Positions 22,918-34,255 of a stretch of 64,000 nucleotides of DNA are shown here, in pieces. The DNA is taken from the NCBI RefSeq assembly GCF_033807715.1, contig NC_084592.1, forward strand, positions 1,222,501-1,286,500, read 5' to 3'. The notes beneath the pieces are model-generated. The model had not been told where the DNA came from and ran no database searches. It saw nothing but the letters and a program-made list of their open reading frames with translations. Every line of letters begins with the position of its first letter. Position 1 is the first letter of the stretch. The DNA comes from Cololabis saira. Lineage: Eukaryota; Chordata; Actinopteri; Beloniformes; Belonidae. Position numbers and translations under genes: made by a program.

Positions 22918-23045
22918 GTACCCCCCCTCAAAGAACAGCTCCCAGATATTCCAACCAAAAAAAAACCACAGAAACCAAAACGGGGTGGGCGGAGGAGGCC
23001 CAGGCCACCACACAGTTAGAGCTCAGGGGGCCTTGGCACTGGTGG
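22918..23045 (-). mobile_element. 3' internal end and polypurine tract of a second gypsy copy
   Basis: About 130 bp upstream of the LTR in minus orientation, ending in the purine-rich TTTGAGGGGGGTAC directly before the LTR start. This is the expected sequence next to a 3' LTR, so it should belong to a neighbouring copy sharing this LTR. It is cut off at the TA microsatellite. Confidence 0.6.
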
Positions 23046-23133
<88 letters not shown>

Positions 23134-23230
23134 TATGAACGTTTATACATACATACATACATACATACATACATACATACATACATACATACATACATAC
23201 ATACATACATACATACATACATACATACAC
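23046..23230. repeat. (TA)n followed by (CATA)n microsatellites
   Basis: Alternating TA from 23046 to 23130, a short unique stretch, then about 21 CATA units (23146-23230). Frames reading YIYIYI or MYVCMYVC through here are artefacts. Confidence 0.95.
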
Positions 23231-23896
23231 AATGCCAATTATAAAGTGTTCAGTAGTCCACCAATGAATTCATCACCAGCGACCAGCGCAGAAAAGTTTC
23301 AAGGACACATATTCTTAATTGTACAGGAAGATTTTTGTGATTTGCAGACCTCATATTTGAATGAATTCCACTCAGGGATCAACTTCATTTTTGGTGTGTT
23401 TGATCTAAGGGCATTGCCGCAATTAAATTGCGCAGCAGAGCAGAGTTTTTGTCCAGGGACTTGACCGTGATGTTGTGGCAAATTTTCACATTTCGTATTA
23501 TCGAAGTCCTGCACTGAACAGGTCCATATGGTCATATTTAGTCATACTCATACCGCTTCCTTGTGACACACTCGACGTTTTGATGTTGCTGTTCTGATAT
23601 GATGGTCAAAGACATGTCAAACCTGGTCAAATCCATGCTTAACCTGTTACCATTTCTATAAAATTTGCCTAAAACCCCGCCTAAAATGTCTTTTGAAAGG
23701 TAACACTCCGAAGTTTTTTCCCCAACTGCCAGAATCACTGTAAGTGCTACTAGCATTGAGTAATCTAAGTTTGAACACACTGAAATAGAAGGTTTTTATT
23801 TCCGTCGGAAATTTGTTTTGTAACCAGATGTCGGCAGATGAGTGTAGCTGTGACTTACCTAACCCTAAAAGCCTACCCTAAAATTGTTGGTGAAAG
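23231..23896. other. No gene recognised
   Basis: Unassigned sequence with short open frames on both strands, none showing a known domain. Confidence 0.5.
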
Positions 23897-25811
23897 ATGG
23901 CGCCCGTGATGGCAAGCTGCCTGCCTCGCTCCTTTGCTGTTATGTTTTGTTCCCTGCTCCTGCTGCTTTTTGCCTTCCGATATGTTTCTGCTCTGCTGGC
24001 ATATGATCGCTAAACCTTCCTCGACCTCAGGGCTTGGTCAGAGTCCTTGCTGCTACCTGGTCACCCGCTCTTCGATCAGCAAACACCGGTGCTGGCAGAC
24101 ATTCCCGATCACCTGCGCCGACTGCCCTACTGTCTCTACCCGGAGGGATCGCTATCAAGAGTCCCGTTCCGACGGACCCTGCAGCTCCGAACAACGACGC
24201 CGGCTGTCATGCCCTCTCCCCCGGTGAAAGCGCTCTAGAAGATGGGGGAGATGTGCCCGTGTGATTGTCCGCCTCAAAGCTCACCTGAGAGTGTCTTCCT
24301 CCTCGGCTGAGTTGCGCCACAGATCTTCTCCTCCTGCCCGGTTCGTATGCAGCCGTTGGATCCGCCCTGTCTTTCCGGAGCCAGCGCCGCTGATTACTCC
24401 GGTAAACGGACCTGCTACGCTGGCGCAACTTAAGGCTGGAACATCTGGGAGAAAGTATGCTTGCTTCCAGCCTCCCGACGCTGGTTCCATCTCGCTCACC
24501 TGGTCTTCTGCTCTTCCTGTCTCGTCACTGACACGTCATCAGAGCGCCGACACCGTGGTAGGGAATATTGCCGGGAACATTGCGAGACTGTGCCATACTG
24601 TGTGTGGTGGACGGAGAGGTGTGGATCCCAGCCTGCTCTGTCCCATCCAGAGATCTACTGATCAAATCCACATTAAAACTGAACTTTTTAATGCCCAGTC
24701 CCTATCAAATAAATCAAGCCTGGTCCATGATCACATGCTTGAGAAAGATATTGACCTGATGTGCCTCACTGAGACCTGGCACCAACCTGAGGTGTTTTCC
24801 CCATTAAATGAAGCCTGTCCCCCTGGATTTTTTCAATTCATTTCAATTTTATTTATATAGCGTCTAATACAACAGATGTTGTCTCTAGACGCTTTTCAGA
24901 GATCCAGAACATGAACATAAACATAAACCCCCGAGCAATTATTACATAAACAATGGCAGGTAAAAACTCCCCTAGTGGGAGAAAAGCCTTAAGCCAAACA
25001 TATGTACAAATGGATACAGTTACCTGGCCGAGGTGGTGGCCTGGCGGTAATTTACCGCGAAACTCTCAAGCTGTCTCTGTCTCTACCTGAAGTGTTGTCT
25101 TTTGAATATCTGGCCTTCAAATCAAAACCTCATTATTGAGGGTAACCAACTGAATCCCCCTCCCTGCTCAGAAAAACTTGTCCACGCCCTTATCTCCTCC
25201 AGGCTCGACTACAGCCTGCTCATCGATATCCCCAACAAACACCTCCGGAAACTTCAATTCATTCAGAACTGTGCTGCCCAAACTCTGATGAAAACTTGCA
25301 AATACGACCATATCACCCCTATTCTTCGGAACCTACACTGGCTTCCCATAACCTCAAGAATACAAGATTGCCCTCATCCCCCACCTCTGCATCTACAACA
25401 ATGTCCTTCAATACCTCAAGGATCTCCTGACCCCTCACTCATCCACCCGTAACCTCCGGTCACAAAACACCAACCTCCTCTATCAGCCCCGCACACGACT
25501 CCGCTCCATGGGAGACCGAGCCTCTGCTCCACTGGCCCCCACATCTGGAACTCCCCCCACATCTGGAACTCCCTCCCTGAACACCTATGTCAACCCCAGT
25601 CTGTGGACAATTTTAAAAAGGGGCTTAAAACATTTTTTTTCGGGAAGGCTTTCCCTGGTCTTTTATAGATGTTTCTATTGTCTCTGTGCTTTTATGCTTT
25701 TACTTCAGTTTTTTTATGTGTCTTGATTTTATTCCTTTTTGTTTATTTTGTTTGCTGGTTTCTGTAGCACTTTGAGATTATTTTATGAAAAGTGCTTTCC
25801 AAATAAAATGT
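23897..25811 (+). mobile_element. L2-clade LINE, deleted, with its 3' end
   Basis: Plus-strand non-LTR element. The 5' part is GC-rich. The endonuclease N-terminus is at about 24680-24820 (TELFNAQSLSNKSSLVHDHM, IDLMCLTETWHQ) and a further endonuclease piece at 25030-25140. The C-terminal block is at about 25165-25350 (KLVHALISSRLDY, IPNKHLRKLQFIQNCAAQTL). The region between, with the whole RT palm, is deleted. The 3' end has CACTTTGAGATTATTTTATG and GTGCTTTCCAAATAAAATGT, typical of fish L2. A short L2 tail is inserted in antisense at 24829-25003. Confidence 0.75.
24829..25003 (-). mobile_element. L2 3'-tail insertion nested in the endonuclease region
   Basis: Antisense copy of the TATATAAATAAAATTGAATT tail plus about 130 bp of 3' UTR (AACTCCCCTAGTGGGAGAAA). 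It separates PPGFFQF from YVQMDTV of the host LINE, so it came later. Confidence 0.8.
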
Positions 25812-26250
25812 ATTAGGGCCCGAGCACTGACAGTGCGAAGGCCCTATTGTATCTGTAGGATTTTTTTTTTTTTTTCCGAACAAAATGAGGGCCTTTTTGC
25901 CCCCCTAAACGTGCCCCAAAAGTCACCAAATTTTGCACGCAAGCCAGGCCTGTGAAAAATTGGTTTGCATTAATGGGCGTGGCCTAATGGCTCAACAGCG
26001 CCCCCCTAAAAAACTTTGTGCCTTAAGCCCCACAATACGGTTTGACGTACATGCACGAAAATCGGTCCACACCTGTATCATGTCGCAACTTAAAGAAAAG
26101 TCTTTTGGCGCCATGGCCGAAACCGAACAGGAAGTCGGCCATTTTGAATTAATCGTGTAATTTTGGCGCAATTTATGCCATTTCTTTGGCCGCTTCTTTG
26201 CCCGAACCGTAACGTGCACCCAGGTGTGTTGTGCGTCTCGATCCTGTGAC
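25812..26250 (-). repeat. R-family repeat, 3' part, minus orientation
   Basis: Begins (as R 3' end) with TTAGGGCCCGAGCACTGACA, continues through the complements of the R 3' modules (GGTTTGCATTAATGGGCGTG, GGCTCAACAGCGCC, AAGTCTTTTGGCGCCATGG) and stops at about 26250. It sits exactly at the 3' end of the L2 element. Confidence 0.85.
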
Positions 26251-26494
26251 GATGGCCATTTTGAGAATAGGAAAACACATTTTCTTTTTATTTCCATGTC
26301 TTTTAGAGTTCTTTAAAAAAACTATTCTTTCTTTCCAACACCTGGGCTTTGGGTAATGGCGGATACAGAGTATTAACCCAACAACAGTGTTAGGTTTTTA
26401 TTTTTCTGGATAACAAACTTTTTTCTCTCTCAAATTTCAAATACATAAAGAATATCTATCAAACAAAGAACAGTTTCAGAGCCTTATTTCTGAC

Positions 26495-26638
26495 CTGGCA
26501 AACAGTAACACAGTTCCAGATGTTCAGTTATGTCATAAAATCCAGCATTTTCAATGACCGACGGGGGCTTGTCATATGGAACAATCAACTCATCAATTTT
26601 GCCCATCATTTGTCTGGTTTTAGTCTGTAAAGCACAAC
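26495..26638 (-). other. Unidentified candidate exon (144 bp)
   Basis: On the minus strand a polypyrimidine tract (T12, C, A, T6) ends in CAG at 26641-26639 and is followed by 144 open nucleotides ending at ...TTGCCAG/GTCAGA, a fair donor. The exon would be phase 1 at both ends and encode 47 complete codons, including MMGKIDELIVPYDKPPSVIE and NAGFYDITEHLELCYCLP. I do not recognise the protein. The phase does not fit asic4 exon 1 (phase 0), so if real it belongs to another transcript or a transposon gene. A frame of this length can occur by chance. Confidence 0.35.
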
Positions 26639-28729
26639 CTGAAAAAATGAAAAAAAAAAACATGAGTTTTCCGGGTGGCATTTTCCAGCCTAAAATAATG
26701 TAATATTGCCAACATAATGTTGTATATAAAGCTAGGTAGCTATTTCAGTCCAACAACTAATGTCTCACTGCTTGTTCACCTCGAGATCAATTATGTGCTA
26801 GACATGGTATCTTTCACATAACCTACGTCACAGCCTGCTTACAGAAAGATAAAATGTCAAAAACCATTGAATGGGATTTGATAATGATTCATGTTACCAA
26901 GGGACAGTTTGATTCACAACAGTTATCAGCACAAACACACACTCAGCCACATACAGCAATGATAAAATAAACAGTGAGATAGTAACACATGAACAAAACA
27001 TTATACTTGCGCTTAAACTCAAACAAATTATTTTTATGCAATTATTTTTCATCACACATTTTTCCCAAGAGCTTGGCATTCATGAGGGTATTACAAAAAA
27101 CAGCATATTTTGCTCCCAATATGCACAATCAACAGCAAACATATTACGAGGTGCCAATTCTGAAGCAGTCCCCGGAGAGCAGGAATAATCATCAATTTGT
27201 AAGAGATTATTTTGTGCATATAATTTGTTTGAGCAAGCAAGGCAATTTTCCAGGTGATGTACTATTAATCACATACCCTATACATATGTTATCTGCAGTC
27301 ACAAACTACACTCATCCAAAAACAAAAACTGGAGTGTAATGGTAAGTGTCTTTCCTTTGCACTGTGCTGCTTTAACAGGTTGGTCTCATCACTGATCTTT
27401 GCTCTGTATGTAAACTCTGTACTGTTCTCCAAAACAACTCAGTCAGGGATTTGTCATGTGTGGAAGCAGCTAGCAGCCTGGGAGGAACTGAACTGACAGA
27501 CCCTGAAAATGCAGATCACAAAGCAGCTTAGAGAACTTTCAACAGGTCTAAAAAGAGAGTGTGACATGTTTTATAGACTGACATGTGACAGACATTACGT
27601 CAATGCCTGAATTGTCTGTTAATCAATGGACTCAAGGATGAATGATTTCTAAAGTGTCATAGGATACTACCCCCAAAAAGCACATTTTCAAATTTTTAGA
27701 GCTATGTCATGACTTGAAAAGGATGTTTATCAAACGTTTTAGCACCTGAGGAGCGTCACATTTTCTTTTCCTTTTAGTGCAACCAAAGTGAGTTGTTTTT
27801 TTCTTAAAGGGTTAGTCTGTTTAATGTCACAGGTGATTTTAAATCTACAAACAAGAAGGTCCCTTGACATTTCAGAAAAATCAATACCTTCAAACAAGAA
27901 TTGTTGTAGAAACATTATTTCTTTGGTGTAATTTGACACATCAAACATAATAAAGCAGCACCTCTGTGATAAGACACAATCTTTGGGTTTCAGGAAGGTG
28001 AAAATAGCAGTGTTCAACATACCCTGATTAAGCCTTGTCACCTGCACTTTATCGTCAGTACAGCTATTTCGTATTGCTTTTCCTGCTGGAGATATAAGGT
28101 GACCCTATCTTCTCCAAGCACAGTGCTTTTAATAGATGATGCACAGAACATGTGCAAAAACTCTCCTGCTTTCCCATGATCATTTCTTTCTCCCATTTGC
28201 ACACTCTCCCTCTAATGGACAATGCTCCATTCCTTTTAGTCAATCAGGCTAATGCAAAAATCATGTATGTTAGTCTTTTAATATTTAATCTTAACATCAG
28301 GAAGATTGAAATACAACATTGAAGAAGCATTACTCCTTCCCCCCTGAAAGGTACAAGTGCTCAGAGAGCAAGAGAGAGGCAGTCACTCTGCAATGTCTGA
28401 CAGAGAAAGTGGTAGTGACAGCGAGCAATGAAAAAGGGAGGAAGAAAAGACTGCTATTTTTGATGACAGTTTTGTTGCCATGCACTCTGGGCTGCTGGGC
28501 TGGAGGCAGCATTGAAGCACAGATTACCTTGGAAAAGTACATAACCATATATAGCAGCTTTTTTCTTTGGTAGCAGACTTTGTTCTTTGACATAAAGGAT
28601 TGTGATAAGCAAGGTTGAAGAGAAAAAGCTCCAGGCTATTGCTTGAAACCTAGGTGAGATACATGTCAATGAGTGTGCCAAATATCATGAATTCTGCACA
28701 TAGAACTGTATTGTGCACATAGAACTGTA

Positions 28730-28781
28730 TCTTTGTTCTCATCTCCAGCAGGCATGTGCCTGCTGGAGATGAGAACAAAGA
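28730..28781. repeat. Perfect 25-bp inverted repeat, 2-bp spacer
   Basis: Arms 28730-28754 and 28757-28781 are exact reverse complements; the centre reads CAGGCATGTGCCTG. Just upstream, GCACATAGAACTGTAT occurs twice in tandem (about 28697-28712 and 28714-28729). The sequence would form a 25-bp hairpin or cruciform. It is in the probable asic4 intron. Confidence 0.95.
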
Positions 28782-29020
28782 CAGAGACACATTATAATTT
28801 ATCTTCTCTTGCAGTGTTCATTTTCCTTTCTCAGTCTCAATTTCAGGTAAACAAAGAGGGTGTTGAGAAGTTAGATAAGTAATCTTCAGAATGTTTAAAA
28901 TTTGAAGCTTTGAATTTAACAAAAAAAAATCTTTTGTTGAAAGAAGTACATCACATATGTGTAATTTAATAAAGTTAATAGCCAGACAAAAACAGAACTT
29001 GAATACATTTTTGAACTCAC

Positions 29021-29596
29021 CACAGAGAAATCCTCGACTGAGCAATTCTGTCCACTAAAGTTGCAGCTCATCAGCATTTCTTCTAATTGATGTCCTGTCC
29101 TATTGAAGATGTCCTGCATGTCTGGAGCAGGATACAATAAATCAGTAGGTTTGTGTCCATCCCTGTTTTTGGGAGGAAGACCGGTCAAGTTAGCCAGATG
29201 GTAGATGTCGGCATCGGTAAGAGCGGAGAAGCGAAAGCGGTTAATGTTACAGATGGTCACAGCAGGGAAAACAATTTCGGGAGTTGCCTCCTCGTTGAGA
29301 GCTGTGACATGAGGGTGCTCCAGGTAAGACATGGCACACTTAGAGGCTTGGTAAAGAAACAGTCCAAGTGAAGTCAAGAAAGCTAGAGTCCAGAGGGTCT
29401 GCCGAATGCCAAGGTAACCGGAGACAAAAATGTGGTTAATCCCATGGAGGGAACATGAGTTTGCAAACCCGACCAAGTCTTTGGTCGGAGATGTGCAGCT
29501 CTCCTCAATCAGGCTGTCCTTATTCCCATCCTGCTTGTTTTTTTGCTTCTCATCCTCCTCTGCAAATTTGATTTTGCAAACAAATTCGATAGGCAT
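29021..29596 (-). CDS. asic4: Acid-sensing ion channel 4-type subunit, exon 1 (partial CDS)
   Basis: 192 codons, from the ATG at 29596 to a splice donor (GTG/GTGAGT) after residue 192, phase 0. The protein is a DEG/ENaC sodium-channel subunit of the plasma membrane. The start MPIEFVCKIKFAEEDEK matches what I recall of the ASIC4 N-terminus. The cytoplasmic His-Gly gating motif is at residues 51-52 (SLHGINHIF), TM1 at about 66-88 (LWTLAFLTSLGLFLYQA), and the start of the extracellular palm with FPAVTICNINRFRFSALTDA at 110-129. NLT, NRT, NFS and NCS are possible N-glycosylation sites. Exons for the rest of the extracellular domain and TM2 were not found and should lie left of the window or be undetected. 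Vertebrate ASIC4 channels respond weakly or not at all to protons. Which teleost paralogue (a or b) is not decided. Confidence 0.93.
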
Positions 29597-29870
29597 GGAG
29601 GCAGCCAGGTCTACGTTAAGGTTTTCGTTTTGTATCAGCTATCGGTCTAGCTCACTCCCCTCCTGCTTCCTTGGCTTTTGTGATCTTGGCAGGAAAGGAC
29701 ACCAAAAAAGAAAAGAAACAGATACGGGAGAGTTTGCTGCTCCGGCTGTCGCTGCTGTCTGTGCTGTGACTGATAGTGCTGCTGCTGCTGCTTCTGCTGC
29801 CACGGCTCCTAGTGACTATAGTGCTGCTGCTGTGCTGCTGCTGGTCTGAATGCTTGTCTCACTACTTGAT
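29597..29870 (-). promoter_or_regulatory. Probable asic4 5' UTR with CAG/GCT-rich tract
   Basis: Directly upstream of the asic4 ATG (context CCTCCATGC). Between about 29745 and 29850 the plus strand has interrupted GCTGCTGCTG runs (CAG on the coding strand). No TATA box or clear transcription start could be assigned; the limits of the UTR are inferred. Confidence 0.4.
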
Positions 29871-31220
29871 CAGCTTACACAGTCTTGCTTATCAGCAGTA
29901 ATACAGCTGTCAAAAAAAGAGAAAAAATACTTGTATGCACACAGCCTCAAGCCCAAGGATGCAGTATTTTAAGATGAACTAAAATAAGAACAGGACACTT
30001 AATATTTCATGAGAAGATAACATTGTGATTATTTCCTCCTCAGTGGCAGGAGTCACGACGTCCCAGGGTCATCTCTATGTTTCCACTCAAGTGAGTCCTT
30101 CCTGCTCAATGTACCTATTTAGCTAGTATTTTGACTTCTTTTCTTGAATATAAATGGTGTCAGAGGTTATTCTGCTAAAAACCTGGTGATTCATGTGAAT
30201 CACAGGGAGTCAACGCATTTCAATGGCACCCCTACTAAAGTCTCAGGGGAATGCTTGATTGAAACAATAATGAGGAGTGAAAGAAGTGGGATAGAGCAGG
30301 AGGAAACCGATGGCAATCAATCTTGTCTGTGCAAAAAAAAGGAAAAGACTATTGATCAAGCAAATGCATCTTTCAGAGATTAAGGGAGGCAGTACAACAG
30401 TGTTTCCTTATCAGAAACTAAAGGTAGAACCACAGCAGTCCTGTATAATTCCAAATTACTGACCACTTCCTGACGTGGACTCCAATCATGCTGAAGATGT
30501 TGAATTAAAATATTGATAAGCCACTGTGCACACACTTTACAGTGTGTTTCTTAGTGCTGCCAATGGCCCTTTTCCAAGATGCCAAACAAAATTATGCAAA
30601 TGAAAGGAAGAAAACTGAGATCCCTAATGCATGTTATTCCCCTTTAAAGAGTGTTAGTCATGCAGGTCACATCACAAGGGACTGGGACCTCGACAGAAAA
30701 GGCATATTTAAAAGTGGTTTCAAGCGTTCAAAGCAAATGCCAAGTAAAGCAAGAGAGACCATATAAAATGTAAAAACCCAGAGAACAGATACATTGTGGA
30801 GACAAAATAGAATGGCGTTTTAAATGTTCCTGTTGAAAAAGACCAGTGTAAAATAATATTTTGATATGGTGAAGATTAAGAAACCTTTTGTTTTTATGAT
30901 CAAAAACTGTTAAATCAGAATCTATCAGATCAGATCCAAATCCATTTCCAAACTAATCTTTTCAACTGGTAAAAAAATAAAATTATTTTGGGGCAAACAA
31001 CATATATACAAAAATATGCAACTGTTCTTATTTTACTTTATTCCTTTCTCTCTCTCTCTTGTAGTCCTTAAGATTTTGGCTGTGTGTGTCTTTTGATGGT
31101 GTATCCAAGCTAAAATAAGAGAAATATGCCAGATTTTGCTCGTACGTGTAAGAAGTGAAACAACTGTAGTTTAGCTTTGCCTCTGGCAGGCCCTGTGGTT
31201 ATCTGATTTTCTAACCACAG
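29871..31220. other. Upstream of asic4, no gene recognised
   Basis: Mostly unique-looking AT-rich sequence. The open frames at 30144-30383 and 30542-30766 have no recognisable domain. Any asic4 promoter or upstream non-coding exon would lie here, but nothing specific is visible. Confidence 0.5.
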
Positions 31221-31470
31221 TATTTCATAATAGTAATAATACTTTATTTATCAGTATACATCAAAACACACTGAAATGTGTGCTCTGCTTTTAAGCCAGC
31301 ACCATTTAGACTAGGAGCAGTGGGCTGCCATTATTCCAGTGCCCAGGGAGCAATTAGGGTTAAGGGCTTTGCTCCCCGTGTGGTTTATGTTGGTGGACAA
31401 CCTGGCGGGCTTGAACTTGGTCCTCCAGACCCAAGGCCACATCGGTAACCACTAGACTACCACCTCATGT
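31221..31470 (-). mobile_element. tRNA-derived SINE
   Basis: On the minus strand the head carries a good A box (TGGTAGTCTAGTGG, 31462-31449) and a B box (AGTTCAAGCCC, 31417-31407) at tRNA-like spacing. It is followed by a body with GGGAGCAAAGCCCTTAACCC and an AT-rich tail (AAATAAAGTATTATTACTAT) near 31250-31225. The arrangement is that of fish tRNA-derived SINEs; the exact family is not assigned. Confidence 0.75.
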
Positions 31471-31803
31471 TGTCATTACCAGATGATAGCGGGTTTGTTT
31501 TTACGGTCTCACAGAGGGAATAAAAGCTCATTGTCAACACCAATGTGAAAAAAACAAGAAAGACGGAAAGATAAAGAACATGGAAAGAACCCTGTCCATT
31601 TGTCAGGTGAAAGGTATTGAGATGTAGATGGCATTTTATTAGTTGTTTTTTTTGTCTGCATATATATTAATGGTTAATACCAAGTTTGGTAAAACTTAAA
31701 GCATATATATGCATTTTAATCTTTCTAATCTTTTTTTTTTGGTGTTGAGGGGTGGCATCTGCTGCAGATCTGAAATGAAAGAAACACAGGAAAACACAGA
31801 ACT

Positions 31804-32797
31804 TCAATTCAATTCAATTTTATTTGTATAGCGTCTAATACAACAAAAGTTGTCTCTAGAAGCTTTCCAGAGACCCAGAACATAAACCCCCGAGCAATTA
31901 TTACATAAACAATGGCAGGTAAAAACGCCCATAGTGGAAGAAAAGCCTTAAGCCAAACAGTGGCAAGAAAATCTCCCCTTTAGGAGGGAAGAAACCTGGA
32001 CCTGGACCAGGACAAGGATCATAAGGGGGGACCCTCCTGCCGAGGGCCAGACTGGGGGAGTCGGGGACGTCAGCAGCACAGCATACATCCACGTAGGCAG
32101 GTGGAACGGCCACACCGGCCATTGGAATCTGCAAGAGAGAAAACAAACGAACAGAAATGGGAACAGGCAGAGACATAAACCATGTCAGGTCTCTGAAAAC
32201 TGAATGAAGACGAGGCTACTGGGATTATCTGTCCCCCAAAACTGTGGGATGAGTATGTAGGTGAGTGAGCAGGTGTGTATGTCTGTGTAACTGTGTGTGT
32301 GCAAAGTGAAAACAAGGCTTTACCTGAACTGTGACTATAGTGGAGGAGAGAGGGCACAACCACGCCACACGAGAGACTGGAAGTCGACAAGGAAGAAACC
32401 TGGCCACCAGCAGCCACACGGAGGACCACAAGAGGGTGGGAGAAAATCCCCCGCCAGTAAGCCCCGCCCCCTCCCAGCAGGCAAGGGAAACCCCAGCCGA
32501 GCCCCCATGACGACGGGAGGAGATAGCCAGGAAACCTACGGTGATAGACCAGGACCCAGCTGAGCACCAGCCACCTGGCATGGGCCGATGACGTGGCCAG
32601 GAGGCCCACACCCCCCTGGCCCACAACCCTCACTTGGCGAGAGGCCAGCCTGCCCGGAGAGACGGGGCCACCTCGACCGTCGACGCCGGCGGACCGGCAC
32701 CCGTCCCAACGAAAGCGGGAACCCCAGAACCAAAGGTGTGCCCCAGATACGCTCAACAGCAAAGAACCCCAAATCCCAGGTTTGACAAAGGACAGCA
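31804..32797 (-). mobile_element. L2-type LINE 3' UTR, long copy
   Basis: Antisense copy: starts with the TTCAATTCAATTCAATTTTA tail, then the conserved 3' UTR (AGCCTTAAGCCAAACAGTGG), then GC-rich variable sequence. A segment at about 32106-32170 (complement reads GTCTCTGCCTGTTCCCAT, TTTTCTCTCTTGCAGATTCC) also occurs in plus orientation at 59905-59968. Long minus-strand frames here are not genes. Confidence 0.7.
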
Positions 32798-32890
32798 ATC
32801 CATCCATCCATCCATCCATCCATCCATCCATCCATCCATCCATCCATCCATCCATCCATCCACCCACCCACCCACCCATCCATCCATCCA
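32798..32890. repeat. (ATCC)n microsatellite
   Basis: About 23 tetranucleotide units with a CACC variant run in the middle (about 32860-32877), directly followed by TTTTCTATACCCGCCTTATC, a common flank of such arrays in fish repeats. Confidence 0.95.
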
Positions 32891-34255
32891 TTTTCTATAC
32901 CCGCCTTATCCTTTGCAGGGTCACGGGGGTCCCAGGAGCCCGTCCCAGCCAACTATAGTAAGAGTGCCAGGGCACACCCCGGAGGGCTGGCACAGACCAG
33001 CAAACCCTCCCCAGGCAGCACGGCGAGCCCATACCCGGGTCCGGCCATCAGTCCTCCCATGGTCCCCCCGCCCCAGGCGAAGGTGGGGAACATGGGACAT
33101 GGGTAGAGGAGGACCTCACCATCTTGTTTGGGCCAGGATAAACGGGAAAGAGCGGAGCGTTGCTGCTACTGCTGCTGGACACTACTGTGACAGGAGGTAA
33201 CAACTCCCCCTCCTAATGGCAGGAAGTGCCTGTCACGCTCTGCGTAGTACGTCCGAATTAATGCATACTACAGATATTTACTCAAAAGTTTGCCGAACTA
33301 AAGTATACTTTTTGAGTATTTACTGTTTAGTAGGGCATTTTGGACGCACCGCCTATGTGCAAGTATCCTTGTTGAGTGTATATCTGTTGAGTGTAGAGAT
33401 GTCTAAGATGTTACTAAAAACTGAGTAGCAGGCAGTCCTGGGATATGCCACGCCCCCCAACCCCTCGGACTTAAGTGAATGTGTGTACTGTGATATTTGT
33501 CCATGATTAAATCCTATTTATAGCTTTATAGGCACTTTTTTGCAAATGGCTTGAATCAAAAGGGGAAATTTTTAAGGTTTGAAAAAGCACTATTACACCT
33601 GAAGCCTTTCTTCTAATAGACCGTTACTAAGTAAAATTATTTACGTTATATTTTTGAGAATGAAATTCACATGGTATAGCCAAATGTGCACCTTGGGCTT
33701 AAAAACTGCCTTTTGCCTCAACGACCTCAACGGGTATCTGCGGTTAACAGTAAACCTGACTGTAGAACCAGCGTTGGAAATGTCAAATTTGCATAGGTCA
33801 CAAAGTATTGTATTTCTTGTTTTCTATGTGTTTCACATTTGAAGGAATGATTGAGACTGATATTTGTTCTTTTTTCCTTCATCAAACAGCAGGGATCTGT
33901 GCTCATTGAGTGAAAATTTTTGACCATGACAATGACAATGATGTGTAAAATATTAAACATTACTTGGATGAATTAATTCATTCATTAATGTGTGTTCTCA
34001 CACACCCTCTCACTGTGGTGTTTTTTTGTTTGTTTGTTTGTTTATATCCCCATCTCGGACATGGTTGTTTAATTTGTAATACAGTGCACAAAATGATGCA
34101 TTTGTTGGGCGTCGCCCATATGCCCATGTGAACTCTGGACTTATAAATGTATGAACATTTTGTGATTATGAAGACCAGTAAAGCCAGACTTTAGCCCTTC
34201 TTCCTGAAGTCAGAGTTTATGACCCCCTGCTGCTAACTTCTGGTTATCTCGGCCT
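32891..34255. other. Mixed repeat remnants, no gene recognised
   Basis: 32891-33190 is GC-rich and looks like further decayed repeat sequence. 33240-33420 has AAGTATACTTTTTGAGTAT-like words of a fish repeat. 34023-34044 is a short (GTTT)n. The frames found show no domain. Confidence 0.45.

Larger units (their letters stand above)
26251..29020. other. Probable asic4 intron 1, low repeat content
   Basis: Sequence on the 3' side of the asic4 exon 1 splice donor. No further ASIC exon is visible: the conserved cysteine-rich extracellular region and the second membrane segment were looked for among the minus-strand frames and not found. The region contains one unidentified candidate exon (26495-26638) and a perfect inverted repeat (28730-28781). 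Long AT-rich stretches without TE signatures distinguish it from the rest of the window. Confidence 0.5.

Noticed and set aside
22928..23230. ORF with MYVCMYVC / YIYIYI repeats
   Set aside because: Translation of the CATA and TA microsatellites joined to the gypsy end.
28730..28781. Pre-microRNA
   Set aside because: The stem is 25 bp with a 2-nt loop, too short and lacking a terminal loop and flanking stem expected of a pri-miRNA.
26251..29020. Further asic4 exons
   Set aside because: No minus-strand frame matches the cysteine-rich extracellular domain or TM2 of ASICs; the candidate exon at 26495-26638 has the wrong phase and sequence.
30144..30766. Two plus-strand ORFs upstream of asic4
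   Set aside because: No domain, no splice or promoter context, and ordinary chance length for this composition.
32070..32958. Long frames on both strands (for example 273 aa, minus)
   Set aside because: They run through an (ATCC)n microsatellite and a GC-rich L2 3' UTR; compositionally biased and without domains.
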